A stretch of DNA of 64,000 nucleotides from Caldimonas mangrovi (GCF_023721835.1 NZ_JAMKFE010000008.1:182588-246587), one strand, 5' to 3'; positions 19,045 through 28,765 are shown, numbered from the stretch's first letter. The notes: generated from the letters alone by a model not told the origin. Made by a program: numbers and translations.

Positions 19045-20901
19045 ATGGTGTGGCAACGGCTCGACGCCTTCCTGACGCTCATGCGCCCCCGCCGGCAGCC
19101 GCTCGCTCTGTTGATCGACGGCCTGGTGATCGCGCTGTGCTGGAACATCACCTACCTGTTCCGGCTCGGCTTCGACCGCTGGCTCAGCGCCCGCCCCGCC
19201 TACGACCCGCTGGTGATGCTGGGGCTGGTGGCGCTGTACCTGCTGATCTTCTGGGGGCTCGGCGTGCCGCGGGGCATGTGGCGCTTCTCGGGGTTTGGCG
19301 AAGCCAAGCGGCTGGCGGCCGGCTGTTTCGCGGCGGGGCTGGTCGGCGCCGTGATCGTGCTGATGGCGCAGCTGACGAAGGTGCCGCGCGCTGTGCTGGC
19401 GCTGCACCCTGTCGTTGCGCTGATGGGCCTGTGCACCGTGCGCATCGGCTACCGGATGCTCTACGAGCACATGCGCTCACGCATGGCCGGTGGTGACGTC
19501 GAGTCACGCCGGGCGCTGGTGCTCGGTGCCGGCGAGGCGGCTCGCCTGCTGCTGGCCGGCTTGCAGCACCAGGGCTACCTGATCGTCGGCCTGCTCGACG
19601 ACGATCCGGCCAAGCAACATGCGCGCATCGGGGGCGTGCCGGTGCTGGGGCCCTTGAACCGACTGGCCCGGCACGTCGAGCAGCAGGGCATCACCCATCT
19701 CATCGTCGCGATGCCGTCGCTGCGCCTGCCCGACCGGCGCCGGCTGATCGAGCAGGCCGCGCAGACCGGCTTGCCGGTCCTGACGGTGCCGTCGGCCGAG
19801 GAGCTGCGCGAAGGCTCGCAGGTCAGCCGCGTGCGCGAGATCGAGCCCGAAGACCTGCTGGGCCGCGAGCCGGTGCAGCTCGACGAAGGCGGCATCTCCG
19901 AATGCCTGAACGGCAAGACGGTGCTGGTCACCGGCGCCGGCGGCAGCATCGGCTCCGAGCTGTGCCGCCAGGTGGCGCATTACGGCCCGAGCCGGCTGGT
20001 GCTGTATGAGCTGAGCGAGTTCGCGCTCTATTCGATCGAACAGGAGCTCACCATCCATTTCCCGCACCTGACCCTGGTGCGTCTGATCGGTGATGTGAAG
20101 AACCCCGAACACCTGCGCCGCACCTTCGCCGCATGGCGACCGCAGGTGGTGTTCCACGCGGCGGCCTACAAGCATGTGCCGCTGATGGAAGAAGACAACA
20201 CCTGGGCAGCGTTGCAGAACAACACGCTCGGCACCTGGCGTGCGGCGATGGCCGCGGCCGAGGCTGGCGTCGAGCGTTTCGTGCTGATCTCGACCGACAA
20301 GGCCGTCAACCCGACCAATGTGATGGGCGCGACCAAACGTGCGGCCGAGATGGTGGTTTCGCACATGGCGGCGCAAGGCCATGCGACGCGCTTCATGGCG
20401 GTGCGCTTCGGCAATGTGCTCGGCTCCAGCGGCAGCGTGATTCCGAAGTTCAAGGAGCAGATCGCGCGCGGCGGCCCGGTGACCGTGACGCACCCGCAGA
20501 TCACCCGCTACTTCATGACCATCCCCGAGGCGGCGCGGCTGGTGATCCAGGCCGCCGCGATGGGCGAGGGCGGCCAGGTGTTCGTGCTCGACATGGGCGA
20601 GCCGGTGCGCATCGCCGACCTGGCACAGGACCTGATCCGGCTGTCCGGCCGCACGCTCGACGAGATCCCGATCGTCTTCACCGGGCTGCGCCCGGGCGAA
20701 AAGCTCTACGAGGAACTGCTGGCCGACGCGGACACCAGCATCGCCACGCCGATCGCACGCTTGCGCGTCGCGCGACTCAATCATCTGCAGCTGGATGCTG
20801 ACCTGCCGGCGCAGCTGCAGCTTGCCTGCAGCCTGGTGTCGGACCACGAAGTCCGGCAGTGGCTGCGGCGGATCGTGCCGGAATACCACGCTTCCACATG
20901 A
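19045..20901 (+). CDS. membrane nucleotide-sugar 4,6-dehydratase (WbpM/PglF/CapD family)
   Basis: A 618-residue protein with about four N-terminal membrane helices (residues 20-140), a CoA-binding-like first Rossmann domain, and a C-terminal SDR domain with GAGGSIGSELC (from residue 297) and STDKAVNPTNVMGATKR. In that last motif Met427 stands where SDR enzymes normally have the catalytic Tyr, with Lys431 retained; this Ser-Met-Lys arrangement is known for WbpM-like dehydratases, so it is not a defect. It converts UDP-GlcNAc to a UDP-4-keto-6-deoxy sugar. Together with the aminotransferase and PglC-like enzyme it implies a bacillosamine- or QuiNAc4N-like initiating sugar. Last gene of the glycan cluster. 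Confidence 0.9.
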   Translation: MVWQRLDAFLTLMRPRRQPLALLIDGLVIALCWNITYLFRLGFDRWLSARPAYDPLVMLGLVALYLLIFWGLGVPRGMWRFSGFGEAKRLAAGCFAAGLVGAVIVLMAQLTKVPRAVLALHPVVALMGLCTVRIGYRMLYEHMRSRMAGGDVESRRALVLGAGEAARLLLAGLQHQGYLIVGLLDDDPAKQHARIGGVPVLGPLNRLARHVEQQGITHLIVAMPSLRLPDRRRLIEQAAQTGLPVLTVPSAEELREGSQVSRVREIEPEDLLGREPVQLDEGGISECLNGKTVLVTGAGGSIGSELCRQVAHYGPSRLVLYELSEFALYSIEQELTIHFPHLTLVRLIGDVKNPEHLRRTFAAWRPQVVFHAAAYKHVPLMEEDNTWAALQNNTLGTWRAAMAAAEAGVERFVLISTDKAVNPTNVMGATKRAAEMVVSHMAAQGHATRFMAVRFGNVLGSSGSVIPKFKEQIARGGPVTVTHPQITRYFMTIPEAARLVIQAAAMGEGGQVFVLDMGEPVRIADLAQDLIRLSGRTLDEIPIVFTGLRPGEKLYEELLADADTSIATPIARLRVARLNHLQLDADLPAQLQLACSLVSDHEVRQWLRRIVPEYHAST

Positions 20902-20965
20902 CGAAAAGGGCCGAATCTGACGATTTCGCGGCGCTGTCAAGCGGGTAGACGATAATCGACGGCTT

Positions 20966-22417
20966 ATGACCGAAGCTTCCCAGGCCCCCGTCTCGGGCGG
21001 CGAGTTCTCCCTTCTTCCCCTCGGCGACACGCTGCAACGCGCGATTGCCGACCAGGGCTACACCTCGATGACGCCCATTCAGGCCAAGGCGATTCCCATC
21101 GTCCTGGAGGGGCGCGACGTGATGGGCGCCGCCCAGACCGGCACCGGCAAGACAGCCGCGTTCTCGCTGCCGCTGCTGCACAAGATGCTGAAGCACGAGA
21201 ACTCGAGCGCTTCACCGGCGCGGCACCCGGTGCGCGCGCTGGTGCTGGCGCCGACGCGTGAACTCGCAGACCAGGTGGCCGTCAACGTCAAAGCCTATGC
21301 CCGCCATACGCAGTTGCGCGTGGCCTGCGTGTTCGGCGGCATCGACATGGCACCGCAGACCGCCGAACTGCGCCGCGGCGTCGAAGTGCTGATCGCCACC
21401 CCGGGCCGGCTGCTGGACCATATCCAGGCCAAGAACTGCACGCTCAGCCAGGTCGAGTACGTCGTGCTCGACGAAGCCGACCGCATGCTCGACATCGGCT
21501 TCCTGCCCGACCTGCAGCGCATCCTGAGCTACCTGCCCAAGCAACGCCAGACCCTGCTGTTCTCGGCCACGTTCTCGACCGAGATCAAGAAGCTGGCACA
21601 GAGCTACCTGCAAGACCCGGTGCTGGTCGAGGTGGCGCGTCCGAACGCCACGGCCGCCACGGTCGAGCAGCGCTTCTACAGCGTCGAGGACGACGACAAG
21701 CGCCGGGCGGTACGGCACCTGCTGCGCGAGCGCTCGCTCACCCAGGCCATCGTATTCGTCAACTCCAAGCTCGGCGCGGCCCGCCTGGCGCGTTCGCTGG
21801 AACGAGACGGACTCAAGACGGCCGCCCTGCACGGCGACAAGTCTCAGGACGAGCGGCTGAAGGCACTGGCCGCGTTCAAGCGCAACGAGGTCGAGCTGCT
21901 GGTCGCCACCGACGTGGCTGCACGCGGCCTCGACATCGCCGACCTGCCGGCGGTGTTCAACTTCGACATCCCGTTCAGCGCTGAGGACTACGTCCACCGC
22001 ATCGGCCGTACCGGCCGGGCAGGCGCGTCGGGGCTGGCGATCTCCTTTGTCTCGCGCAGCGACCAGCGGCTGGTCTCCGAGATCGAGAAGCTGATCAAGA
22101 AAAAGATCGAGATCGAGCCACTGGAGCTGGACGACGAGCGCCCGCGCCGCCCGCCGCGTCGGCAGGACGAAGACGGCGAGCGCATCGAATCCCGCCGCCC
22201 GCGCAGCCCTGTGAACCTGGCGACCGCCACCTCGAACGATCCCTTCTTCAACCGGCCGTACGAGGCCGATCCCAACGCCGATCCCAGCTGGGAGTCGCAT
22301 GCGCCGGCACCTGCACCGGCGTCTGCGCCCGCGCCATCGGCGCCGCGTGCCTTGTCGCCCTACATCAAGCCCCGGCGCAAGGTGGCCGCGTTGCTCGGTG
22401 GCAGCAAGAAGAACTGA
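20966..22417 (+). CDS. rhlE: DEAD-box RNA helicase RhlE-like
   Basis: A 483-residue ATP-dependent RNA helicase. Motif I is AQTGTGKT (56-63), motif II DEAD (169-172), motif III SAT in LLFSATFSTE, and motif VI HRIGRTGRAG. The tail after about residue 385 is basic, then Pro/Ala-rich, and ends in YIKPRRKVAALLGGSKKN, as in RhlE of Burkholderiales. It unwinds RNA duplexes in ribosome assembly or mRNA decay; RNase E lies elsewhere in the window and such helicases often partner it. Single-gene unit, convergent with the RsmI-like gene. Confidence 0.93.
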   Translation: MTEASQAPVSGGEFSLLPLGDTLQRAIADQGYTSMTPIQAKAIPIVLEGRDVMGAAQTGTGKTAAFSLPLLHKMLKHENSSASPARHPVRALVLAPTRELADQVAVNVKAYARHTQLRVACVFGGIDMAPQTAELRRGVEVLIATPGRLLDHIQAKNCTLSQVEYVVLDEADRMLDIGFLPDLQRILSYLPKQRQTLLFSATFSTEIKKLAQSYLQDPVLVEVARPNATAATVEQRFYSVEDDDKRRAVRHLLRERSLTQAIVFVNSKLGAARLARSLERDGLKTAALHGDKSQDERLKALAAFKRNEVELLVATDVAARGLDIADLPAVFNFDIPFSAEDYVHRIGRTGRAGASGLAISFVSRSDQRLVSEIEKLIKKKIEIEPLELDDERPRRPPRRQDEDGERIESRRPRSPVNLATATSNDPFFNRPYEADPNADPSWESHAPAPAPASAPAPSAPRALSPYIKPRRKVAALLGGSKKN

Positions 22418-22429
22418 CCGACGCGGCCA

Positions 22430-23206
22430 TCAGCCGCCATGGATCGCGAAGACGGCCGGTACGTCCGAGGGCAGAGCGCGTGATCCCCGTTTCCAGTCCT
22501 GCACGCTGAGCGAGCGGTTCCAGCCGCCGGCGAGCGTCAGCCCGCAGGCCACCGACAGCCGCGTCGCGGGCTGCAGGTGGGTCAGCAGTGCCTGCATCAG
22601 CGCGGTGTTGCGGTAAGGCGTCTCGATCATCATCTGCGTCTGGCCGCTGCGCCGGGCACAGGCCTCCAGCTCGCGTATGCGCGCACCGCGCGCCGCCTCC
22701 TCCACCGGCAAATAGCCGACGAACGCAAAGCTCTGCCCATTCATGCCGCTGGCGGCCAGCGCCAGCAGCAGCGACGACGGCCCGACCAGCGGCACGACCT
22801 CGATGCCCAGTTCATGCGCGCGACGGACGACCTGGGCGCCCGGGTCGGCCACGGCCGGCATGCCGGCTTCCGACACCAGGCCGGTGTCCTGCCCCTTTTG
22901 CGCTGCCGCGAGCAGCGGATCGAGAGGCACAGCGGCAACCGGCTTGTGCCCGCCCTTTGCAGGACGCGGCAATTCCTGGATCAGCAGGGCCTGCAGCGGT
23001 TGCTGCAGCGGCACCACCCCATGGACACGCTTCAGGAAAGCGCGGGCCGTCTTCGCGTTCTCGGCGATCCAGACCGGCAGGCGCGCGGCGACTTGCAGCA
23101 CGTCGAGCGGCAGCACCTGCTGCAGATCGGGCGGCGCCGCGTCGGCTGCCAGGGTGCCGAAGTCGAGCGGCGTCGGCATCAAGTAGAGCTTGCCGGTCGC
23201 GCTCAT
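22430..23206 (-). CDS. SAM-dependent methyltransferase, RsmI/tetrapyrrole methylase-like
   Basis: A 258-residue protein of the tetrapyrrole (corrin/porphyrin) methylase fold. The N-terminal KLYLMPTPLDFGTLAAD replaces the usual RsmI LYLVATPIGN start, and the central SEAGMPAVADPGAQVVRRAH and VPLVGPSSLLLALAASG blocks are the SAM-binding loops. RsmI 2'-O-methylates C1402 of 16S rRNA; this divergent relative is a second paralogue common in the order and its target is not known. ATG and stop overlap (23203-23206) couple it to the Maf gene upstream. Confidence 0.82.
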   Translation of the reverse strand: MSATGKLYLMPTPLDFGTLAADAAPPDLQQVLPLDVLQVAARLPVWIAENAKTARAFLKRVHGVVPLQQPLQALLIQELPRPAKGGHKPVAAVPLDPLLAAAQKGQDTGLVSEAGMPAVADPGAQVVRRAHELGIEVVPLVGPSSLLLALAASGMNGQSFAFVGYLPVEEAARGARIRELEACARRSGQTQMMIETPYRNTALMQALLTHLQPATRLSVACGLTLAGGWNRSLSVQDWKRGSRALPSDVPAVFAIHGG

Positions 23207-23829
23207 GACGCGTCCGGAAGTCCGAGTGCGTCGAGCCCGGCGGCGCGCAGCATCGCGCAGGTGCGAATCAACGGCAGGCCGACCAGCGCGGTCGGGTCGT
23301 CCGATTCGATCGCCTCGAGCAAGGCAATCCCCAGCCCTTCGGACTTGGCGCTGCCGGCGCAGTCATAGGGCCGTTCGATCTGCAGGTAGCGCTCGATCTC
23401 GGCGTCATCGAGCGTCCGAAAGCGCACGGTGACAGGCACGAGGTGCACCGCTTCGAAGCCGCTGCTCCGGCAGACCACCGCGACGGCAGTCTGGAACACC
23501 ACGGCGCGACCGCTCATCTCGCGCAGCTGCGCGACGGCATTGTCGTGCGTACCCGGTTTGCCGATCGGGCGGCCGGCCAGATCGGCCACCTGGTCCGACC
23601 CGATCACGATGGCATCGGGGGAGGCCGCAGCCACGGCCCATGCCTTCGCGAGCGCCAGGCGCCGCGCCAGCGCTGCGGGAAGTTCGCCGGCCTGCGGCGT
23701 CTCGTCGACGTTCGGCGAGACGACGTCGAACGGCAGGTGCAGACGCTCGAGCAGTTCGCGTCGATAGCGCGAGGTCGAGCCGAGGATCAGTCGCCGGCGG
23801 GGCGTAGCGGTGGAGGGCGTGAAAACCAT
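23203..23829 (-). CDS. Maf-family nucleotide pyrophosphatase (YceF-like)
   Basis: A 208-residue Maf protein. The substrate and metal residues are in LILGSTSRYRRELLERL (about 14-30), VDETP (about 41-45), IGSDQVA and the C-terminal SAKSEGLG. Maf enzymes hydrolyse non-canonical nucleoside triphosphates; the YceF type prefers 7-methyl-GTP. Its position next to yceD and rpmF is the same as in many gamma- and betaproteobacteria, which supports YceF. It is divergent from yceD, with only 56 bases between start codons. Confidence 0.9.
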   Translation of the reverse strand: MVFTPSTATPRRRLILGSTSRYRRELLERLHLPFDVVSPNVDETPQAGELPAALARRLALAKAWAVAAASPDAIVIGSDQVADLAGRPIGKPGTHDNAVAQLREMSGRAVVFQTAVAVVCRSSGFEAVHLVPVTVRFRTLDDAEIERYLQIERPYDCAGSAKSEGLGIALLEAIESDDPTALVGLPLIRTCAMLRAAGLDALGLPDAS

Positions 23830-23885
23830 GCGCGCGATTTTCCTCCACGCCGGGCGGGGCGGGGCGCGCCGCTACACTGCCACGC

Positions 23886-24443
23886 ATGAAGGCAAGAGAA
23901 TTCGATCCCCTGCGCCTGGACGTGCAGGAGTTCGCGCGCGCCGCTGCTTCGCTGCAGGGGCAATGGGTGCTGACGTCGATGCCGCGGCTGGCGGCGTCGC
24001 AGCACGAGGACGCGGCGGTACAGGGTCGCGAGGTCGTATGGTCTGCGACCGGCGAGCGCGTCGAGCGCACCGGGGCAGAAGCGCAGACCTGGCTGCACCT
24101 CGAAGCCCGCACCGCGGTTGCGCTCGAATGCCAGCGCTGCCTGCGGCCGATCGAGGAACGGATCGAGGCCGAGCGCAGCTTCCGCTTCGTGACGGGCGAA
24201 ACCCAAGCCGAGGCCCTGGATGCCGACAGCGAGGAAGACGTGCTCGCGATGACGCGCACGCTCGACCTGCGTGAACTGATCGAGGACGAGTTGATCCTGG
24301 CCTTGCCGCTGGTGCCGCGGCACGACCGCTGTCCGGTGTCGCTGCCGGCCGCCTCGGCACCGGAAGCGCCGGCGGCCGGGGCCGAAAAGCAGTCCAACCC
24401 GTTCGCCGTGCTGGCCCAGCTGAAGAAGGGGCGTCCGTCCTGA
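23886..24443 (+). CDS. yceD: YceD family protein (DUF177)
   Basis: A 185-residue protein of the YceD / DUF177 family. The cysteine pair in ECQRCLRPIEERIEAERSF (about 80-98) and the acidic block DLRELIEDELILALPLVPRH followed by CPV are the family hallmarks and may bind a metal. YceD has been linked to 23S rRNA accumulation and almost always precedes rpmF, as here. The gene starts the long co-directional block to nagZ. Confidence 0.9.
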   Translation: MKAREFDPLRLDVQEFARAAASLQGQWVLTSMPRLAASQHEDAAVQGREVVWSATGERVERTGAEAQTWLHLEARTAVALECQRCLRPIEERIEAERSFRFVTGETQAEALDADSEEDVLAMTRTLDLRELIEDELILALPLVPRHDRCPVSLPAASAPEAPAAGAEKQSNPFAVLAQLKKGRPS

Positions 24444-24496
24444 CCCGGGCGCCCGCCGCGCGGGTGCCTTGTGACTTTCGTCCGCGCGGCGCCAGT

Positions 24497-24544
24497 GGGC
24501 CAAAACCCCGGGGCTGGCCTTCGCGTTTGGCCCGATGCTAGAAT
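24497..24544 (+). promoter_or_regulatory. candidate rpmF-plsX-fab promoter with inverted repeat
   Basis: TGCTAGAAT (24536-24544) is an extended -10 element 25 bases before the rpmF start codon; the -35 region is poor. Just upstream, GGGCCAAA (24497-24504) and TTTGGCCC (24526-24533) form an eight-base inverted repeat spanning the -35 area, a plausible regulator site for the fatty-acid genes or simply a leader-independent hairpin. Hexamer and repeat are seen; function is inferred. Confidence 0.45.
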
Positions 24545-24569
24545 CGCGGGTTTTCCCAAGGAGCGAGCC

Positions 24570-24752
24570 ATGGCCGTTCAACAGAACAAGAAGTCGCCGT
24601 CGAAGCGCGGGATGCATCGTGCCCACCAGCACCTCGGCAGCCCGTCGACCGCGATTGAGCCGACAACCGGCGAAACCCATCTGCGTCACCACATCAGCCC
24701 CACCGGCTTCTATCGCGGCCGCAAGGTCCTGAAGACCAAGGCCGACGCCTGA
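24570..24752 (+). CDS. rpmF: 50S ribosomal protein L32
   Basis: A 60-residue basic protein, [19 protein letters not shown] at the N-terminus, the standard bL32 sequence of proteobacteria; the cysteine pair found in zinc-binding L32 forms is absent, as usual for this group. It is part of the large ribosomal subunit near the exit of the peptidyl transferase centre. ATG at 24570 has AAGGAG (24558-24563) ahead; a longer frame from 24471 is not real. It precedes plsX, the conserved link between ribosome and lipid synthesis genes. Confidence 0.97.
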   Translation: MAVQQNKKSPSKRGMHRAHQHLGSPSTAIEPTTGETHLRHHISPTGFYRGRKVLKTKADA

Positions 24753-24915
24753 GTCGTCCGATCGTGGCGACCGGCGGCAGGCTGTGCAGGCGCTCGCCAG
24801 GCGAGGCGCCTGTTTTGCCGTGGCCGTTTCCGGTGTCGTTGCTCAGGCGCGCCCGCAGGCTTTGAGCCCGGGTCGCGGCAGCGCCGGCATCGGCGTCGAC
24901 GCTCCGTCACCAGCG

Positions 24916-26037
24916 ATGAATCCCTCTGCTGAAGTTTCCCCGCAGGTCCTGTCCAGCGCGTCCGGCATCGTGCGCATTGCCGTCGACTGCATGGGAGGCG
25001 ACCACGGGCCATCTGTGACCTTGCCCGCCTGCCAGGCCTTCCTGGCGGCGCATCCCCAAGCCGAATTGCTGCTGGTCGGGCGCCCCGATGCGTTGGCCGC
25101 TGCGCAGGGCTGGCAACGGTGTGCCGTCGTCGCGGCGAGCGAGATCGTCGAGATGGACGACTCCGTCGAGGTTGCCTTGCGGCGCAAGAAGGACTCGTCC
25201 ATGCGTGTCGCGATCAGCCAGGTCAAGCCCCGCGAGGACGGCGTCGTTGCCGCCGATGCCTGTGTGTCGGCCGGCAACACCGGCGCCCTGATGGCGGTGT
25301 CGCGCTACGTGCTGAAGACGCTGGACGGCATCGACCGTCCTGCGATCGCCACCGTCATGCCCAACCAGAAGGACGGCTACACCACCGTGCTGGACCTGGG
25401 GGCGAACGTCGACTGCGAGCCCGAGCACTTGCTGCAGTTCGCGCTGATGGGCAGCGCGCTGGTCTCGGCGGTCGAAGGCAAGCACAACCCCAGCGTCGGT
25501 CTGCTAAATATCGGCGAAGAGGCGATCAAGGGCAGCGAAACCATCAAAAAAGCCGGTGAACTGCTGCGTTCGGTTGCCAACGGCGGTCACTTGAACTTCT
25601 GCGGCAACGTCGAAGGCAACGACATCTTCACCGGCCGGGCCGACATCATCGTCTGCGACGGTTTCGTCGGGAACGTCGCCCTCAAGACCGCAGAGGGGCT
25701 GGCCTCGATGCTCTCGAGCTTCATCAAGCAAGAATTCACTCGCAACATCTTCACCAAAGCTGCGGCCATCGTCGCACTTCCGGTGCTTAATCACTTCAAA
25801 AACCGCGTTGATCATCGTCGCTACAACGGTGCGGCGCTGCTCGGCCTGCGCGGGCTGGTGTTCAAGAGCCATGGCTCCGCCGATGCCTTCGCCTTCGAGC
25901 AGGCCCTGAATCGGGCGTATGATGCGGCCCGAAACCGGTTGCTCGACCGGGTCCATGACCGGATCGTGGAAACCTTGCAGGCGCTGCCCACGGCCGCGCC
26001 CGGCGGGCCGCAGATCCCGGTCGCCAAGACTGCATGA
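24916..26037 (+). CDS. plsX: phosphate acyltransferase PlsX
   Basis: A 373-residue acyl-ACP:phosphate transacylase that makes acyl phosphate for PlsY and so starts phospholipid synthesis. Family blocks are [19 protein letters not shown] at the N-terminus, [40 protein letters not shown] and [15 protein letters not shown]. The frame is open from 24784; ATG 24916 is the most family-like start, adding about 15 residues before the conserved core. The stop overlaps fabH (ATGA, 26034-26037). Confidence 0.95.
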   Translation: MNPSAEVSPQVLSSASGIVRIAVDCMGGDHGPSVTLPACQAFLAAHPQAELLLVGRPDALAAAQGWQRCAVVAASEIVEMDDSVEVALRRKKDSSMRVAISQVKPREDGVVAADACVSAGNTGALMAVSRYVLKTLDGIDRPAIATVMPNQKDGYTTVLDLGANVDCEPEHLLQFALMGSALVSAVEGKHNPSVGLLNIGEEAIKGSETIKKAGELLRSVANGGHLNFCGNVEGNDIFTGRADIIVCDGFVGNVALKTAEGLASMLSSFIKQEFTRNIFTKAAAIVALPVLNHFKNRVDHRRYNGAALLGLRGLVFKSHGSADAFAFEQALNRAYDAARNRLLDRVHDRIVETLQALPTAAPGGPQIPVAKTA

Positions 26038-27023
26038 CCGCTCCTTCTTCCAGATACTCCCGCATCACCGGGACCGGCAGCTACCTGCCGCCGAAGCGCG
26101 TGACCAACGCCGAGTTCGCGGCGGAGTTGGCGCAACGCGGGATCGAAACGTCCGACGCCTGGATCGTCGAGCGGACCGGCATTCGTGCGCGTCACTTCGC
26201 GGACCCGCACGTGGCGTCGAGCGATCTGGCGCTGCAGGCATCGCGTCACGCACTTGAGGCGGCAGGCCGTAGTGCGAGCGAGATCGACCTGATCATCGTC
26301 GCGACCTCGACGCCCGACATGGTGTTTCCGTCGACCGCGTGTCTGCTGCAGCAGAAGCTCGGCGTGCATGGTTGCGCAGCCTTCGACGTGCAGGCGGTCT
26401 GCTCCGGCTTCGTCTACGCGCTGACGGTGGCCGATTGCATGATCAAGACCGGCGCTGCCAGCAAGGCGCTTGTCGTCGGCTCGGAAGTCTTCTCCCGCAT
26501 CCTCGACTTCAATGACCGCACCACCTGCGTGCTGTTCGGAGACGGCGCCGGCGCGGTGGTGCTCGAGGCCAGCGACACACCTGGTGTGCTGGCGACCGAC
26601 CTGCATGCCGATGGGCGGCATGTCGGCATCCTCTGCACGCCAGGCTCGGTGTCGGCGGGGCAGGTGCTCGGCGACCCCCTGCTGAAGATGGACGGCCAGG
26701 CAGTGTTCAAGCTCGCCGTCAGGGTGCTCGAAGAGGCCGCGCGCTCTGTGCTTGCGAAGGCAGGCCGCAGCGATGCCGAGATCGATTGGCTGATCCCTCA
26801 TCAAGCCAACATCCGCATCATGCAGGGAACCGCCAAGAAGCTGCAGCTGCCGTTCGAGAAACTGATCGTCACGGTCGACGAGCACGGCAACACGTCGGCG
26901 GCGTCGATCCCACTGGCGCTCGACCACGCCGTGCGCACCGGCCGGGTGCGGCGCGGCGATACGCTGATGCTCGAAGGCGTCGGCGGCGGCTTCACCTGGG
27001 GCGCGGTGCTGCTCGATTTCTGA
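26034..27023 (+). CDS. fabH: 3-oxoacyl-ACP synthase III
   Basis: A 329-residue KAS III enzyme that condenses acetyl-CoA (or another primer) with malonyl-ACP. The Cys-His-Asn triad is complete: Cys123 in [12 protein letters not shown], His256 in PHQANIRIM, Asn286 in EHGNTSAAS. The residues around the primer pocket do not allow a safe guess at branched versus straight primer use. It overlaps plsX by four bases and precedes fabD. Confidence 0.96.
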   Translation: MTAPSSRYSRITGTGSYLPPKRVTNAEFAAELAQRGIETSDAWIVERTGIRARHFADPHVASSDLALQASRHALEAAGRSASEIDLIIVATSTPDMVFPSTACLLQQKLGVHGCAAFDVQAVCSGFVYALTVADCMIKTGAASKALVVGSEVFSRILDFNDRTTCVLFGDGAGAVVLEASDTPGVLATDLHADGRHVGILCTPGSVSAGQVLGDPLLKMDGQAVFKLAVRVLEEAARSVLAKAGRSDAEIDWLIPHQANIRIMQGTAKKLQLPFEKLIVTVDEHGNTSAASIPLALDHAVRTGRVRRGDTLMLEGVGGGFTWGAVLLDF

Positions 27024-27080
27024 GCCGCGGCCGCCCTTCTTGAGTTTTCCCCATCCCATTCTTCGATCCGAAGCAACGAG

Positions 27081-28019
27081 ATGAGTCAATTCGCGTTCGT
27101 TTTTCCTGGGCAGGGCTCCCAATCGGTGGGCATGCTCGATGCTTGGGGCGACCACCCGGCAGTGCGTCAGACTTTGCAGGAAGCCTCGCAGGCGCTCGGC
27201 GAAGACGTGGCCCGGCTGATCGCCGCAGGGCCGAAGGAAGCACTGGACCTCACCACCAACACCCAGCCGGTGATGCTGGCCGCCGGCGTGGCCTGCTACC
27301 GCGCCTGGATCGCGGAAACCGGTCGCGAGCCGGCCGTCGTGGCCGGCCATTCGCTGGGCGAGTACACCGCGTTGGTCGCTGCCGGCGCCCTGAGCCTGTC
27401 GGCAGCGTTGCCGCTGGTGCGCTTTCGTGCGCAGGCGATGCAGGAAGCCGTGCCGGTGGGCGCGGGCGGCATGGCTGCCATCCTCGGTCTCGACGCGGCC
27501 GAGGTGCGGGCCGGCTGCGCAGAAGCCGCCACGGCGGCCGGAGAGGCGGTCGAGGCCGTCAACTTCAATGATCCCAAGCAGACGGTGATCGCCGGCACGA
27601 AGGCGGCGGTCGAGCAAGCGTGCGAGATCCTCAAGGCACGTGGCGCCAAGCGCGCCCTGCCTCTGCCCGTGTCTGCGCCGTTCCATTCGAGCCTGATGAA
27701 GCCGGCGGCCGAGCGGCTGCGTGAGCGCCTGGCCGCCACCGCGTTCGAAGCACCGCGCATCGCGGTGGTCAACAATATCGACGTGAAGGTCGAGAGCGAT
27801 CCGGCGGCCATCCGCGACGCGCTCTACCGTCAGGCCTTCGGCCCGGTGCGCTGGGTCGAGACGGTGCATGCGTTGAAGGCCCGCGGGGTCGCGCTGGTGG
27901 TCGAGTGTGGCCCGGGCAAGGTGCTCGCCGGCATGGTCAAGCGTATCGATGCGGAACTCGCGAGCGCGAACGTGTTCGACCCGGCGTCGCTGGCAGAGGT
28001 CAAGGGGCTGCTGACATGA
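27081..28019 (+). CDS. fabD: malonyl-CoA:ACP transacylase
   Basis: A 312-residue acyltransferase. The nucleophile is Ser91 in VAGHSLGEYTAL, and the catalytic His202 lies in SAPFHSSLMKPA; the N-terminal FVFPGQGSQSVGML is the usual start. It loads malonyl onto ACP. It lies 57 bases after fabH and its stop overlaps fabG (ATGA at 28016). Confidence 0.96.
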   Translation: MSQFAFVFPGQGSQSVGMLDAWGDHPAVRQTLQEASQALGEDVARLIAAGPKEALDLTTNTQPVMLAAGVACYRAWIAETGREPAVVAGHSLGEYTALVAAGALSLSAALPLVRFRAQAMQEAVPVGAGGMAAILGLDAAEVRAGCAEAATAAGEAVEAVNFNDPKQTVIAGTKAAVEQACEILKARGAKRALPLPVSAPFHSSLMKPAAERLRERLAATAFEAPRIAVVNNIDVKVESDPAAIRDALYRQAFGPVRWVETVHALKARGVALVVECGPGKVLAGMVKRIDAELASANVFDPASLAEVKGLLT

Positions 28020-28765
28020 ATGAAGTGCATTTCGAAGGCCAGATCGCGCTGGTGACGGGCGCCACCCGAGGTATCGGCCGCGCGATTGCGCTGGAGCTGG
28101 CGCGCAAGGGGCTCAAAGTGATCGGCACGGCCACCACCGAGGCCGGTGCCCAGAGCATCACCGAGGCCTTGTCCGCCCATGCAGGGTCGAAGGGGGTCTG
28201 CCTGAACGTCAACGATGCCGCCGGCGTCGACGCGGTGATCGACGCCATCGTCAAGGAGCACGGTGCCCTGCACGTGCTCGTCAACAACGCCGGCATCACG
28301 CGCGACACGCTGTCCATGCGCATGAAGGACGATGACTGGGATGCGGTGCTCGACACCAACTTGAAGGCTGTGTTCCGCCTCAGCCGCGCGGTGATCCGCC
28401 CGATGATGAAGCAGCGCTACGGCCGCATCGTCAGTATCACTTCGGTGGTGGGCGCGAGCGGCAATGCGGGCCAGGCAAACTACGCGGCGGCCAAGGCTGG
28501 CGTCGCCGGCATGACGCGCTCGCTGGCGCGTGAGCTGGGCAGCCGCGGCATCACGGTCAATTGCATCGCTCCGGGGTTCATCGAGACCGACATGACGAAG
28601 GCCTTGTCGGAGCAGCAGACCGAAGCGTTGATGGGACAGATTCCGCTGGGACGCCTCGGACGCGCCGAAGACATCGCCCATGCGGTGGCTTTCGTGGCGT
28701 CGCCGCAAGCCGGCTACGTGACGGGCGTGGAGTTGCACGTCAACGGCGGCATGTACATGAATTGA
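28016..28765 (+). CDS. fabG: 3-oxoacyl-ACP reductase
   Basis: A 249-residue short-chain dehydrogenase. The NADP-binding loop is TGATRGIGRAIA, NNAGITRD is intact, and the catalytic Tyr156 and Lys160 lie in YAAAK after the Ser in SITSVVGASG. It reduces 3-oxoacyl-ACP in each elongation cycle. The start overlapping the fabD stop gives the standard length; the upstream-open frame is not needed. Confidence 0.96.
   Translation: MNEVHFEGQIALVTGATRGIGRAIALELARKGLKVIGTATTEAGAQSITEALSAHAGSKGVCLNVNDAAGVDAVIDAIVKEHGALHVLVNNAGITRDTLSMRMKDDDWDAVLDTNLKAVFRLSRAVIRPMMKQRYGRIVSITSVVGASGNAGQANYAAAKAGVAGMTRSLARELGSRGITVNCIAPGFIETDMTKALSEQQTEALMGQIPLGRLGRAEDIAHAVAFVASPQAGYVTGVELHVNGGMYMN

Noticed and set aside
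20323..20337. Loss of the catalytic tyrosine in the nucleotide-sugar dehydratase
   Set aside because: Met at this site with Lys four residues on is the known form in WbpM/PglF-type enzymes, so it is not an inactivating change.
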